The translations under genes were made by a program, and so were the position numbers. 64,000 bases of DNA, taken from Chlorops oryzae. Taxonomy: Eukaryota > Arthropoda > Insecta > Diptera > Chloropidae. The stretch lies in NCBI GenBank assembly GCA_020466095.1, contig CM035806.1, positions 126,381,893 to 126,445,892 on the forward strand, in the 5' to 3' direction. The notes under the pieces are model-generated. The model ran no database searches, was not told the origin of the DNA, and worked only from the letters and a program-made list of their open reading frames with translations. The first letter of the stretch is position 1; each line of letters begins with the position of its first letter. Shown one piece after another: positions 21,069 to 32,975 of this stretch.

Positions 21069-22915
21069 ACATACTCCAAAATTACATATACGGCCTTAAA
21101 AAATAAATTACTGACCAATTTCCTCTATCAATATTGGGATAATTTAAAATTGATATGAACCCTTCAAGGACCGACCAATAAGGAAGAATTCAATTCTTTT
21201 CGCAGCTCCTGGCAGCGTTCTTTTCTTCAAGAAGCGAATTGAAATAGATCTCTTAGTGCTGCGGTTGACACTAGATTTTTGCTTTATCATCTAAACTCCA
21301 CGCGAAAGTGATGAGAATAAGTCGCATGATTTCTTGTGTCATTGAATGGCATTTGTGTGATGTACGGTGCGGTGGTACAAAAAATGGTATTGGCTCGCGT
21401 CTTACAGAGCCTGGATTCTAGGTAACTACTAACGATTTTGAAATTAGGTACTTTATTGTCGCTCAATACTCGTGCCAAGTCTACCGATAGCTTTATATTG
21501 AACGGAAAAACTTTTTATGCAATCAATCGAAGTTTGAAGGCTGCAGAGGCGGCACAGGCATTTTAAGTACGCCGGGGACCACAGAGCACAGCATTGAAAT
21601 TATGTTGCAATAATCCTATCTTTCAAATCTCAATGGTGTATTGTTGATTGGAAATAATTTGATAGGCGCTAGCAAATAATGAGGCAATAATGAAATAATC
21701 GCTCGCTCGGATTTTTCCCCCTCTCTTTCTCTTTCTCTTTCTCTTTTGCTTTAATCAACGATCAACGATCGCAGAAGGCTTTGTCACTTTTGCATGCAAA
21801 ACACCGACAGCGATTATGAGACAAAAGCAAATAAATTAAACACGAATAACAATGGCAACAATAGCAACAACAACCGCTGGAGTCTAACACAACAGCAACA
21901 ATCAGGCAGAAGGTGCTATTGGAGGTGGATTGGAGGAAAGCTGAAAGCGAGCGCTTGTCGCTTACAACAAGTGGACACGGCGTACACCGGCTTCGTCGTC
22001 GTCGTCGTTGTTGTTGTTGTTGTAATTGTTGTTTTGTACATCGTTAGATGCATATCTGAATGAAAATATTACATCTCAGTGTACAGAGACACAGGCGAAA
22101 TAGCAAAAATACTAAAGGCAAATGTTGTCAATAAATTTTTCGTCTTGTTTTTCCTGCACTTCTTTTTCCCCCTCCTACTTATAGCTTGTTAAATTTTGTA
22201 AAATCCCCACAAACCCAATTGACCGAATAATGGAAACGTGTTCGATTGCGTTGATGCAATCAATCGATTGACTCTATGGGGGTGCCTGATGGATGCTCGA
22301 CATCACATGCGTAAAGATTTTTCTCACCGCAAAGCAACGCAATCACTCAACTCGAATAAAATCAAATCGGCTCCGTAGGTTGCGACACGACGAGACAAGT
22401 CACCGACACCAACACCGACGCCGACGCCGACTCAGTAAGGCGTCTACGTCTGCGCATTTCTATGCTGAGCGTAATTACTTTATTTGCTCGATTCAACCCA
22501 AAAAACAATTTTTTTTGTAATACATACTAATAAAAAAGCGAAAAAGTACCCAAATGTCTTCCCTACCTTTTGTTGCATAGGATTCATGCATTCAATTAAA
22601 TCGAAGCTGAAGACGCAGCCCAAAATCGAGAGGAAACTGCATTCAACCCAAAAAAAAAAAAAAAAAAAAAGGAAAGACCATCGAAATCAGTTCGTCATCT
22701 TGCACATTTCCAATGTTTCGAGTGCGCATTGGTGGCACCCAAATGACATTTAATGCCAACTTGCACTTGTGATGGTATAGTCAAAAAACACCTAAAAACA
22801 TCCATACATACACACACATATGTTCACATTCATTACTATGTTGTGGCAGCTCTCGTGCCGTCATAACGGACGCACAGCCATCTGTGATTAATAATGGCAA
22901 GCCGAAATAGCAAAC
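21069..22915. other. No gene seen; microsatellites
   Basis: CTCTTT repeats near 21720-21745, a CGT/TGT run near 21995-22032, a CGACACCAACACCGACGC run near 22400-22430, and a poly-A run near 22650-22670. The 89-residue frame at 21794 is a repeat artefact ending in valines. Confidence 0.5.
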
Positions 22916-23170
22916 CTACGCTTTTTTCTTGTTCCTCATTTCGATTATTTCAATCAATTTGTTTGGAAGTAACGCGATATTGCGCAATGTTTCCGAAAGA
23001 AAACTAAAGAAACCCACGAAAAATTGCATCGGTAAATAGAAAAATTTGGTAATTGATACGGCGATTGGGAATTCAACGTTCACAATTCCATCAACGTGAG
23101 TCTTCAGTTTCACTTGATATGAGCCATTAACAAGCGGTCCATTCAAATATGTAAGCACAAGTAAATTATT
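22916..23170 (-). CDS. Possible coding remnant, unrecognised
   Basis: On the minus strand about 82 codons stay open and read like ordinary protein rather than repeat, including NGPLVNGSYQVKLKTHVDGI followed by VNVEFPIAV and a hydrophobic stretch, ending in a K-rich tail (MRNKKKA) and stop. The upstream side is cut exactly where a type B DINE-like 5' terminus begins (about 23171), so the apparent ATG lies in transposon sequence and is not a real start. I do not recognise the family. Possibilities are a host exon or pseudogene broken by the insertion, part of another transposon, or chance. A bias in codon third positions is not obvious by eye. Confidence 0.2.
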   Translation of the reverse strand, partial: NNLLVLTYLNGPLVNGSYQVKLKTHVDGIVNVEFPIAVSITKFFYLPMQFFVGFFSFLSETLRNIALLPNKLIEIIEMRNKKKA

Positions 23171-23283
23171 TTTACACCCGACACACACTGTGCCGAGGCA
23201 ATGTTGCGTTAGTGAGGTTATGTGTGTGTTACACCGAGAACCACTCGAGATAGACCCTAAAAAATGTGTATAGAAATTAGAGT
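23171..23283 (+). mobile_element. DINE-like type B fragment (5' end only)
   Basis: TTTTTACACCCGACACACAC followed by the 'gagaaccactcgagatagacc' block and 'tgtatagaaatta' corresponds to the first ~115 bp of the type B elements at 9.6 and 52.5 kb. The body is missing. Copy 5 of type B in this window. Confidence 0.7.
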
Positions 23284-23650
23284 TGCAACGGATATCCGAC
23301 CACTATCTGGCCTATCCGGCCGGATACTAAATTTATGGCCGGATAGGCCGGATACCGGATTGTGCAATTTTTTTTTTCAATTACCACTAAAAAGTACCCT
23401 GCAGCAAGCGCAACTAGTGCTTTACTAGTACTTTACTAGTGCAAAAGCTACCAGTACTAGTTCTCAACTATACCCCTGTCCATATAAAATTCTGTGGAAA
23501 ATCGGCATGAAATATGTAGGAAAGAGCACCAGTTCAGTTTGCACCAGTATAGTACTAGTTTGTTAGGAGGCGATTTGATGCTTTTGCACTACATATTTTA
23601 ATACTAGCTTTAATAGGAAAAGTAATTCTATTTTTTGCGAAGGATTTATG
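23284..23650. repeat. GGCCGGATA-rich and ACTAGTG-rich repeat fragments
   Basis: At 23289-23361 CGGATA and its complement recur, including the palindrome TATCCGGCCGGATA. This resembles a subterminal region of a hAT-like element whose opposite end I cannot find. At 23384-23480 and about 23537-23565 ACTAGTG / GTACTAGT repeats resemble the TAGTGG-rich MITE at 16.4 kb. Confidence 0.4.
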
Positions 23651-24552
23651 TGCAATTTAACAGGGAGAACTCAGCTCCGGAGATATAGAAAAATATATAA
23701 AAACAATCAAAAACAATGATTAAGACATTTCTGATCTAGTTCGTCATCTTCCTTGTCCTCAAGTCGACGTCGCAATTGGTCGGATCTCCCAAACGGTGAC
23801 ATTTAATTTGCCAACTTTGGGACGTATGTGAAAATAGAACCACTGGCAAAATTAATATAATTTTCTAACACATTTGTTGCAAAAACATTCATTATAGTGT
23901 TGTAACTCTCAAAGGGTGCATAATGGACGCCGCCTCCTCGAGCCACGCCAAATAGCAAAAATTTTTTTTGGTCTCGATTCAAATTCCAGCTTAAGTCACC
24001 AATGCGCGAATGAATGTGGAACAAAAATAGCTCCCGATGAATCACGCCGTAAATGAAATTTTTGTAATTGATAAAGGCGTGAAGTTCAATTCGACATATT
24101 CACCAACGAATGAAAGTTAGTTTACATCTTTGTATGTGCATGACGCCATGAAGTTTCGTATTCAATATAAGCGTAGAACTTATTCGCAACATGTTACCAG
24201 GCAATGAAGGTTAAATATATTTATATGTGGTCACCGAAACCACTCAAGCCCAAAATGAAGATTTTGCTAACTTCCGAATAGGCTGCTTAATTCGCAACAT
24301 TTACCAGGCGAATAAGGTGTAGAAATATTTTTTATGTGGCCGCACTGCACGCCGCACAAATGAAGATTTTTCGTAACTTCTAGTAAAAGCTAAAGTTCAA
24401 TTCGCAACATATTCACCAGGATCACAATGAGGAAATATTTGTGTGGCCTCATTGTCACAAATAGAGACAACAATTAGTGCCTGATAATGTTCTACGTGGG
24501 TCATTTCAATCGCTTGACTCTACTTTTTCTAGCTCTTCTTACTCTGTTTTTT
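23651..24552 (+). mobile_element. DINE-like type A copy, heavily eroded
   Basis: The order of blocks is that of the type A elements: ACAGGGAGAACTCAGCTCCG, the GGTCGGATCTCC block, several degraded ~127-bp units (each keeping AATTCGCAACAT and GAAGATTTT pieces) and a degraded 3' end 'ttcttactctg'. Units are shortened to about 90-120 bp by many small deletions. This is the oldest or fastest-decaying type A copy in the window. Confidence 0.6.
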
Positions 24553-24925
24553 TTTTAGTCCTATAGAATATTTTTATCTTTTCATCCACCCTTTGGATGC
24601 AAATGAAAATTAAACTCTACAGATTTTGTTTATTAATGTTTTTATTTACAAAAATATATTTAAAAGGAAAAAAAACCATTTCTTCTGGCTGGCTAAACCG
24701 CGAAAACTAATAAATATGAACTTATTCCTTAAATTGGATGATTCAACAATATCACTTGTTGGACTTTCTTAAATTACTAAATAAAAACATGGTTATTCAC
24801 AACGTACGCGCACAATGTAATTGGAACTGTGCCGAATGCAATAGCTTGCTACAAAATTATGGATATAGTAACTCACTCTCGATAGATTTGTAGATCTGCA
24901 TTACTGAGCGATAATGTATAAATAT
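24553..24925. other. No gene seen
   Basis: AT-rich spacer with nothing recognised. Confidence 0.5.
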
Positions 24926-25126
24926 GGTGGTAGTTGCACCAAAAGTTGCACTAGTTGTGTTAGGTCTAGTGAATGTACTAGTTCTTTTAAGAAAATTTAC
25001 ATACGGCTTGCTACTGGATAGTGATAGTACAATTTCGATTTGAAATACTACTACCCATGTAGTGGTAGTGCAATTCTTTTTCTTAACTACCACTAATTAA
25101 ATATTAATCCCACTACCACTAAAAAA
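24926..25126. repeat. TAGTGG-rich MITE remnant
   Basis: GTAGTGGTAGTG, CCACTACCACTA and GTACTAGTTC repeats resemble the interior of the element at 16357-17224. No terminal inverted repeat is left. The next element (25127) begins directly in the 'ccactaaaaaa' run. Confidence 0.4.
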
Positions 25127-25701
25127 ACAAGTAAGAAAGCTAAAGTCGGTCAAGCCCGACTTTGAAATACCCAGCGTCCCAACATTATTGGCGCACTATG
25201 TTTTGCCTCTCCATTTGTGGGCGTGGCAGTGGGCGGGCCCTACACCTTTCATTCGCCTTGGTCAACCTATGTTGCGAATTTGAAGCTTCTACGCCTTTCA
25301 CTTCACAAGTTACGATAAACCCTTATTTGTGAGCTTATTTGTGGGCGTGGCTCGAGGAAGACGGCGTTCTTTTTTCCCGGATATGTCCCTTTTCGTAGTT
25401 TACCAGTACACCTATCAATGGAATGTGTTGAGTGGTTGGCAAGTTACAAGCATTTTACTGAAAACACATTAAACGCATTTGTGGGCGTGGCAGTGGGCGG
25501 ATGTCTCCCATTTTTTCTTAGACTCAAACTCGAACCCCGATATACCTGTGTGCCAAATTTCGACTTGATTGATCCAGCCGTTTCGGAGGAGATCCGACCA
25601 CGGACGGACAGACGGACGGACAGACGGACATGTCTGAATCGATGCAGTTTTTGATCCTGATCAAGAATATATAATATAAGTATATATATATATATATATA
25701 T
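25127..25701 (-). mobile_element. DINE-like type A copy, truncated at 5' end
   Basis: The hairpin end (ACAAGTAAGAAAGC...) is at left. Only one internal unit start (about 25215) is followed directly by the downstream block, so the 127-bp array is collapsed to about one unit. The GGACGGACAGAC run is at about 25600-25628. The 5' terminus (TATACCC) is missing and the element fades into a TA run at 25678-25701. Confidence 0.75.
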
Positions 25702-26425
25702 ACGGTATCGAGCAGAAATTAGTACAGGTTGGGATCTTCAATTGTTTTCCCCTTATATCTTCGGTGTTAATAAAGATATCCTAGTCAAATTTTTGGTATA
25801 TGTACTTCAATTATTTTGGAATATAAATAGTTGGACCAAAAAGTGGTAAAGGTTATAGGAAAAGAGAGAACAGAAAATATGGTGTAAGACTCACATGTAC
25901 TCATTTTTGCTCATTTGGAGAAATGTTCAAACGATTTAGATTAAATAGGTAGCAGGCGGGAAAAATTCTGAATGTTAGTGATGGTACATTGGGAGAAAAG
26001 TCAAGGACCCCAAAACATAGATCTCACATCTTTCCGATAACCTTATGGCTGTTGAGGCATCGTTTAATGTCCACTTGAGATATGTTTTAAAAAATAATAA
26101 AAAAATAAATAATAACAATCAAACTAGAACGATTGTATTTAATTAAATAAATACACAATTGATTATTGCAGAAAATTTACACTGACCGGTTGCCTAGTTT
26201 GTTCAAAAAGTACATACAAACTACGAAACATTTAATAATATATTGCTTTCTTCAAAAAATAGTGCCAACAAAATTATTACAACTATAGAATTTCCAAAAA
26301 TTACACTATAGTCGTAAAGAGGATAGTTGTCGGAATGTTAAACTTTAAATTTGACTTCGATCTGGCCACTACTTTTGACGGAATCATTTTCAAAAGAAGT
26401 AGAGCATGGAAGTGTACCCTCTATC
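25702..26425. other. No gene seen
   Basis: AT-rich. The segment 'cggtatcgagcagaaattagtac' next to a TA run looks like the start of a TA-inserting element, but I found no opposite end. Confidence 0.45.
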
Positions 26426-26431
26426 GCTCAT

Positions 26432-26464
<33 letters not shown>

Positions 26465-26472
26465 ACCGCTCT

Positions 26473-26516
<44 letters not shown>

Positions 26517-26907
26517 CGCTCATATTCTCTTTCTCTCTCTCTCTCTCTCTTCTCTCTCTCTACCGCTCTCATATTCTCTTTCTCTCTCTCTCTCTCTACC
26601 GCTCTGATATTCTCTTTCTCTCTCTCTACCGCTCTCATAACCTCTCTTTCTCTCATGCCCTCTATCTCTCATGCCCTCTATCTCTCATACCCTCTATCTC
26701 TCATACCCTCTATCTCTCATACCCTCTATCTCTCATAACCTCTATCTCTCATATCCTCTATCTCTCATACTCTTTCTCTCTCTCACACTCTCTCTCACAC
26801 TCTCTCTCTCACACTCTCTCTCTCACTCTCTCTCTCACACTCTCTCTCTCACACTCTCTCTCTCACACTCTCTCTCTCACACTCTCTCTCTCACACTCTC
26901 TCTCACA
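26426..26907 (+). repeat. CT-rich array, left part
   Basis: (CT)n blocks separated by ACCGCTCATATT-type spacers, then a 16-bp unit (CTCTATCTCTCATACC) from about 26651 to 26775, then CTCTCACA repeats up to the hAT insertion. Open frames of 90-202 residues here are S/L/Y translations of the array. Confidence 0.9.
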
Positions 26908-28399
26908 CAGCGTTGCCATTTGCAAAGATTTATCTTCAAACCGAAGATGTTTTGAGTAGTTTTTTATTAAAAATTTTCAAAAGATTTTTATTTTTGCAAA
27001 ATATTGTAATGGAAAAATCTTCAAAATGAAGATATTTAGTTTTTCAGTATGATTTCATGAAATTAATTCATATCAATTATTTTCTATTTATTTTCTAAGT
27101 GTACATTTTTCAAAAATTCCGGAGATGAATTGGAATCTTAAGAATAGCATTTTTTATATATACAGGGTGATTCACGAGAGCTAGTACATCCGGCGCAGGG
27201 TGATAAGGGATGTCGAGACCAACAAAAAATTGTATGGGAGGGGGAGGCCGCAAATGCACCCCTGAGGAGTTACAACGCTTTAAAATTTTTATGCACAAAG
27301 GTTAGAAAAAAAATTCCCCCTCGTTTATTTCAATACTCCAAAAGAAAAAATTCACAGTTTTGAATAGCCAATTGCATGTGCTTTGAGGCAAAAATAAATC
27401 TAGAGTCAAAACTTAAATGTTTAATGGAAATTTAAGTGAGGAAACACAAAATTTCCAAAATTGAACTCAATTTTTCCAGTTTGGAAATTATTTTAGTATG
27501 AAAAAGGTCCAATTAGCAGTAGTTGAAAAAACTTTTCCAGATTAACAAATTCATTACCTTTCTTTTGGTATCAATATGTCGAACTAGTTTTTTTTCCCCG
27601 ATGAAAAAACCTTTGGTTTCCATTACAGAACCCGTACACAAAAACCATATCTGCGTATTCTTCATCCGAAAAAACCATTTTTCATTAATACTGTTTTTTG
27701 TATTTTTAATAGTTGCAAAGTGTTGAGTAATGAGCCAAGCCTACTAAGCCCTAGATGCGTTTTTTACCCGCACGCTTAGTTCAAGATTCTTGTGAATTAA
27801 AAAGTGTTTCCTCACTTAAGTTTCCATCAAACATTTAAGTTTTGACTCTAGATTTATTTTTGCCTCAAAGCACATGCAATTGGCTATTCAAAACCGTGAA
27901 TTTTTTCTTTTGGAGTATTGAAATAAACGAGGGGGAATTTTTTTTCTAATCTTTGTGCATAAAAATTTTAAAGCGTTGTAACTCCTCAGGGGTGCATTTG
28001 CGGCCTCCCCCTCCCATACAATTTTTTGTTGGTCTCGACATCCCTTATCACCCTGCGCCGGATGTACTAGCTCTCGTGAATCACCCTGTATATATATTTT
28101 TTTTTTAAACTGTGTTCTTGTTATAAAAAAGTTATTGTTTACATCTTTGTTGTGATACCATGAAGGTTGTATTCATTTTATTTTGTGATACTTATTTGTT
28201 AAGGCATTGAAGGTATATTCTTATATTTGTCAATAAAATCAAGAAAAAACACTTTTGCTTTAATTTTATTTGAAATTTTAAGTGAAAATTTTTTAGTTAG
28301 GTTTGAGGTGAAGAAGATTTTTTAAATTCTTAAAACTTCATTTTGAAGATTTTTTGGATCACAATGAAGAAGTTTTGGCCTCTTGTCATGGCAACACTG
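26908..28399. mobile_element. hAT element inside the CT array, itself interrupted
   Basis: The left end CAGCGTTGCCATTTGCAAAG and the complement of the right end CAGTGTTGCCATGACAAGAG give the classic hAT terminus CAG(T/C)GTTGCCAT. The 8-bp sequence CTCTCACA lies immediately outside both ends (26900-26907 and 28400-28407), a perfect hAT-size target duplication. Removing the nested foldback element (27163-28088) leaves about 566 bp, with repeated ATCTTCAAA/GAAGAT motifs and no transposase. Confidence 0.85.
27163..28088. mobile_element. 926-bp foldback-type element with 285-bp arms
   Basis: Left arm 27163-27447 and right arm 27804-28088 are inverted copies that differ at only about 4 positions by eye. 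Termini are CAGGGTGATTCACGAGAG, flanked by TA on both sides (27161-27162, 28089-28090), which fits a Tc1/mariner-type insertion. The central 356 bp is single copy, with no recognisable protein. The high arm identity suggests youth or arm-to-arm conversion. Confidence 0.85.
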
Positions 28400-29882
28400 C
28401 TCTCACACACTGTCTCTCTCTCTCTCTCTCTCTCTGTTTCATACTTTCTCTCTCTCTCACACTCTCCCTCAAACTCTCTCTCGTGCTCACTCTCTCTCTC
28501 TCATTCTCCCTCTCTCTCCCTCTCTTTTACCCTCGCTTTCAATCTAGTTTTTTCCATCTCTGGAGAGGACGGAGTGAATAAAAAATCTGTTTAATTCTAA
28601 ACGGGTTTCGCATGGACTTCTAATGGTTTTTTTTATCCAAAGAACACTATCTTTTTTTCATGTCTCTCATGATCTCTCTCACTGTCTCTCTCTCACTGTC
28701 TTTCTCTCTCTCTCTGTTTTATACTCTCTCTCTCCCTCATACTCTCCCTCATACTCTCCCTCAAACTCTCTGTCGTGCTCTCACGCTCCCTCTCCCACTC
28801 TCTCTCTGTCTCTCTCTGTCTCTCTCTCTTTCTCTCACTCATGATCTGTCCCTCATGATCTGTCCCTCATGATCTGTCCCTCATGATCTCTCCCATGATC
28901 TCTCCCATGATCTCTCTCATGATCGCTCTCATGGTCTTTCTCTCATACTCTCTCTCACACTATCTCTCTCAATCTCTCTCATACTATCTCTCTCAATCTC
29001 TCTCATACTCTCTCTCATACTCTCTCTCTCATACTCTCTCTCTCATACTCTCTCTCTCATACTCTCTCTCTCATACTCTCTCTCATACTCTCTCTCTCAT
29101 ACTCTCTCTCTCATACTCTCTCTCTCATACACTCTCTCTCTCTGTCATACTCTCTCTCTGTCATACTCTCTCTCTCTTTCATACTCTCTCTTCTCTCTCT
29201 CTCTCATATCTCTCATATTCTCTCTCTTATTCTCTCTCTCTCTCTCTCTCTCTCATATCTCTCATATTCTCTCTCTTATTCTCTCTCTTATTCTCTCTCT
29301 TTTTCTCTCTCATATTCTCCCTCTTATTCTCTCTCATATTCTCTCTCATATTTCTCTCATACTCTCTCTTATTCTCTCTCATATTCTTTCTCATATTTCT
29401 CTCATACTCTTTTATTCTCTCTCATATTCTCTCTCATATTCTCTCTCATATTTCTCTCATACTCTCTCTTATTCTCTCTCATATTCTCTCTCATATTTCT
29501 CTCATACTCTCTCATACTCTCTCATACTCTCTCACTCTCTCTCTCTCTCACTCTCTCTCTCTCACTCTCTCTCTCACTCTCTCTCTCTCTCTCACTCTCT
29601 CTCTCCAACGCTCTCTTACTATCTCTTAATCTATCTTACTCTATCTTACTCTATCTTACTCTCTCTTACTCTATGTTACTCTCTCTTACTCTCTCTCTTA
29701 CTCTCGCTTACTCTCTCTTACTCTCTCTTACTCTCTCTTACTCTCTCTTACTCTCTCTTACTCTCTCTTACTCTCTCTTACTCTCTCTTACTCTCTCTTA
29801 CTCTCTCTTACTCTCTCTTACTCTCTCTTACTCTCTCTTACTCTCTCTTACTCTCTCTTACTCTCTCTTACTCTCTCTTACT
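28400..29882 (+). repeat. CT-rich array, right part
   Basis: The array continues with higher-order units: a 15-bp CTCATGATCTGTCCC block (about 28838-28940), CTCATACTCT and CTTATTCTCT variants, and then 17 consecutive perfect copies of the decamer CTCTCTCTTA at 29711-29880. A short unique stretch lies at 28545-28665. The 248-residue frame at 28883 is not a gene. Confidence 0.92.
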
Positions 29883-32150
29883 AGCTTATTTTCCTTTCTC
29901 ACCATTTTCTCTTATAAAAAGGGGTAACCCCTTATCTGATGTTGTTACAACTTATCGTTGCAATTACAAACTCTTTTATAACTCTTGAAATAAAACGGTA
30001 CAATGGATGGAATTATGAAAATATCTCCACTCCACTTAAATTTCTTGATCACTTGAACGCCTCTAGGGCGTTAATTGTTATATATAGAAAACAATTCGCA
30101 TTATCTTCCAGGCTGGTTGATCAATTTTACACCCAAAAGGATTATGAATTCATAGCAAATAAATAAACATATGTTGAGATGAAAAAAATAACAAAATAAA
30201 ATAGATGAAAAACCTCGCTTAATGAGAAAATTTAGGTATGAGGAATTCGCCAATAAACGCCCACAATCCACCTTTTCATTGTAGAATTTGTTTTTATTTC
30301 TTCCTCTCTTCGGACAGTTAAGGCCTGAAGCTTCTCATGTTTTATTTTTTGTTGTTGTTTTTTTTTTCAACTTTTTTTGTTTGTTTTTTTTTCAACTTTT
30401 TTTTTTAGAAAATGCACAAACGAACGAATTTATGAAGCAAAACAATAATTGAATCGCTTTACAAACAAGTGAACTGTGCTGTGCAATGCCATGCCTGTTG
30501 TGCTGTGCTCTGCGCTTCATTTTCATGGGGCTCGTACAATTCAATTTGGCGAAGACACCACCTCTTGGCGCACTCGCCTTTCCAATTATATTCGAAATCA
30601 ATTAAAAATTGTTGCGATAAGCACGCAAAGCAATATCCTTTCTCTCTTCCACTCTCAGTCGCCGTCTGGTTCTTGGTCTCTCTCCTTCTCTCCAGCGTGG
30701 ATAATTGCGTCACAGCATCACGATTTCGGCTTTGAACTTCACGACAAGCTTAGAAGGGTTAATGATTGGATTGTGAAGAAAAACTTAAAGGCTTTCAAAT
30801 ATGGTGTAAAATGTTTAATAACTGAAAATTGAATTTTTCCCCTGAACACTTCCTACATTCGAAGGCAGTTGCCTGCCGACTACCGACTACCGACTGCCGC
30901 ATGCCTCCTGCCGTCCAGTCAATTGTTTTTCATTTCATCATTTTATTATATGTATATAGAAACGTGTGAATGCACTATCCAACCCAGCCTGTTTCATGTT
31001 ATTATTATTTGGACATTTCATTAGACAGGCAGAGAGGGAGGGAGGCAGGCAGACAGTCAGTCAGTCAGTCGGTCACTTGGCAGTAAGTCTGTCATTTAAT
31101 TGATTCAAGCTGATGAATTGTGAAAAGCTTTTCCGAAAGCGTTCGGAAAAACGAACTCCACGATCATTGCCTTCCTGTGAGACCGACGATGGCGAAACAC
31201 GTAATTATGAATTACGGTGAAAAATTGCATTTTTGCGCTCACTCACACACTCACACGCACGTTATGTCATGACAACAGCATTGGCAATAGCAATAGCAAA
31301 CACCAACAACGGAACGCTCGGCACCTCCTCGTTGTCACACTTCAGCGAATATTCCGATTTTCCGATTTTCCGCTTTTGAAGTTTCCCTGTTGCGAAATAA
31401 CATTAATTTTCGCGTGTGAAGTTTCAATGTTTCTACGAAGCCCCAATCAACCTTCGGTTCCCTCTTTCACCACACAGCACCACCTAGCGTTTTTTGTTTT
31501 TTCTTCTCTTTCTCTTTCTCTCTTTTTTTCCATTTTCCCTTTCTCTACATCGTTCGGAGACTCCGTCTCTTCAACTATTTGAGATTTTCGTCTATTTTCT
31601 TACAGCATTTTTGGGGCGTGAATTACATTGATTCCATCTCACCGTTCCGCACCGCACCGCATCGCATCGCACCGCACCGCAACGCACCGCTCTCATGAGT
31701 AAGCAACTAAGTATGTATGTTCATACATATGTAAATCTAATATACATAAGGCTATGGCATGATATGAATTATATGTTATGGTATGTTGAGTAGTGAGGAA
31801 ATTTCGAATGCCATGCCATTTCGCCTCCGTTTGCTGTTCCAATGCTCAGTGTCCATGTGTCAGTCACTTGCAGACAGAGCGGCAACACTTGGCGCTTATG
31901 GCAAATATGCACGGGGTAATGCATATTACGGCATAATGGAGCTACGGCATTACAGAATTACCACTCGGAATTCAATCGGAACAGTGAAATGCGCTCTGCC
32001 ATCAATCAACTACAACCAAGACACTATGCAACATAACGAAAAGAAATATTTTTTGTTTTAATTTTAAAAGTTCAAAAAATTAAAATAAAATATAGAAAAA
32101 ATTATAAATAAACAAAAATAAGTACAAATTTGTTCAAAAAAATACTAATA
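29883..32150. other. No gene seen; short tandem repeats
   Basis: CAGT/CAGG repeats near 31030-31072 and a CCGCA run at about 31647-31690. Frames of 84-121 residues show no recognisable domain. Confidence 0.45.
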
Positions 32151-32488
32151 CAGTTGAATCTGGATATAGTGAATAAATTTTTGCACGTCCTGTTCTGTTC
32201 ATTGTACCCAGATTGTTCGTATTAGCGAAATTTAACGTTTTGTTCAGGCCCGTAGAGAGATATTTGGGGCCCGAGGTACCCTCGCAAAAAAGGTACGACC
32301 AAAACAAAAAAAGAAGTCCCATGCCAATTGTGGGCCCTTTCAGAAAGTCCGTGCCTGGGGGAAAACCCCCATTTTCCACCCACCTCTCTAAAGGCCTGAT
32401 TATTTAGAAAATACACTGTAACGAAAAATGCGTTCACTATTTCGAGATGTTTGTTATTTCAGGGATTCGTTATATCTAGATTCGACTG
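32151..32488. mobile_element. pogo/Tigger-like MITE (CAGT(T/C)GAATCT ends)
   Basis: The left end CAGTTGAATCTGGATATAGT and the complement of the right end CAGTCGAATCTAGATATAAC are inverted repeats, flanked by TA (32149-32150, 32489-32490). The middle (about 32247-32400) is a GGGCCC-rich segment bounded by AGGCCC and GGCCT that looks like a separate insertion. Confidence 0.65.
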
Positions 32489-32665
32489 TAATATCAAAAA
32501 ATTTTTTTAAATTTGAAAAGAAAATTGAGAAAAATCTCCGCCCCTATTTTAATGGCACAGTCCAATGGAGAAACTTTTATGACGGATTTCTGAATTCTGG
32601 CACTTTGTATTCGATTTTAAAGCTATAGCTTCAGTTCGGTTAGAAATGAGAAACTCCAAATAAAA

Positions 32666-32970
32666 ACAAGGGTGTTATAGTCTGACAATAAAATACCCGA
32701 CACAGACACACATGTTTAAATAATTTTTTAACCACGCCCAAAAAACAGGATCACTAAGTAAGAATATTCAAGAGGTTTTTAAGGCCATTAGGGGCCCCAT
32801 ATATCGAATTTTGTTAAATTTATTTATGAAAACCGCCCCTTTTCCACGCCCACTTTTCCAATTTTTTTAAAATTCCAATCGGAGGCTTAAATATACGCTC
32901 AAATTCTAAGTTTCATTGAAATATTTCGAAAAAGTCCGATTTTGAGGCAGTTTTGGGCTTTTTGTGACCC
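32666..32970 (-). mobile_element. DINE-like type B fragment (3' end)
   Basis: It starts ACAAGGGTGTTATAGTCTGA (the 3' end, with the hairpin mostly deleted), then the GGGCCCCATATATCGA block and the 'gaggcttaaatatacg' block as in the other type B copies. It stops within the body at about 32970. Confidence 0.65.
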
Positions 32971-32975
32971 GATTT

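Noticed and set aside
26351..26959. 202-residue open frame
   Set aside because: Translation of CT-rich tandem repeats that ends within a transposon.
28883..29629. 248-residue open frame
   Set aside because: Translation of CT-rich tandem repeats.
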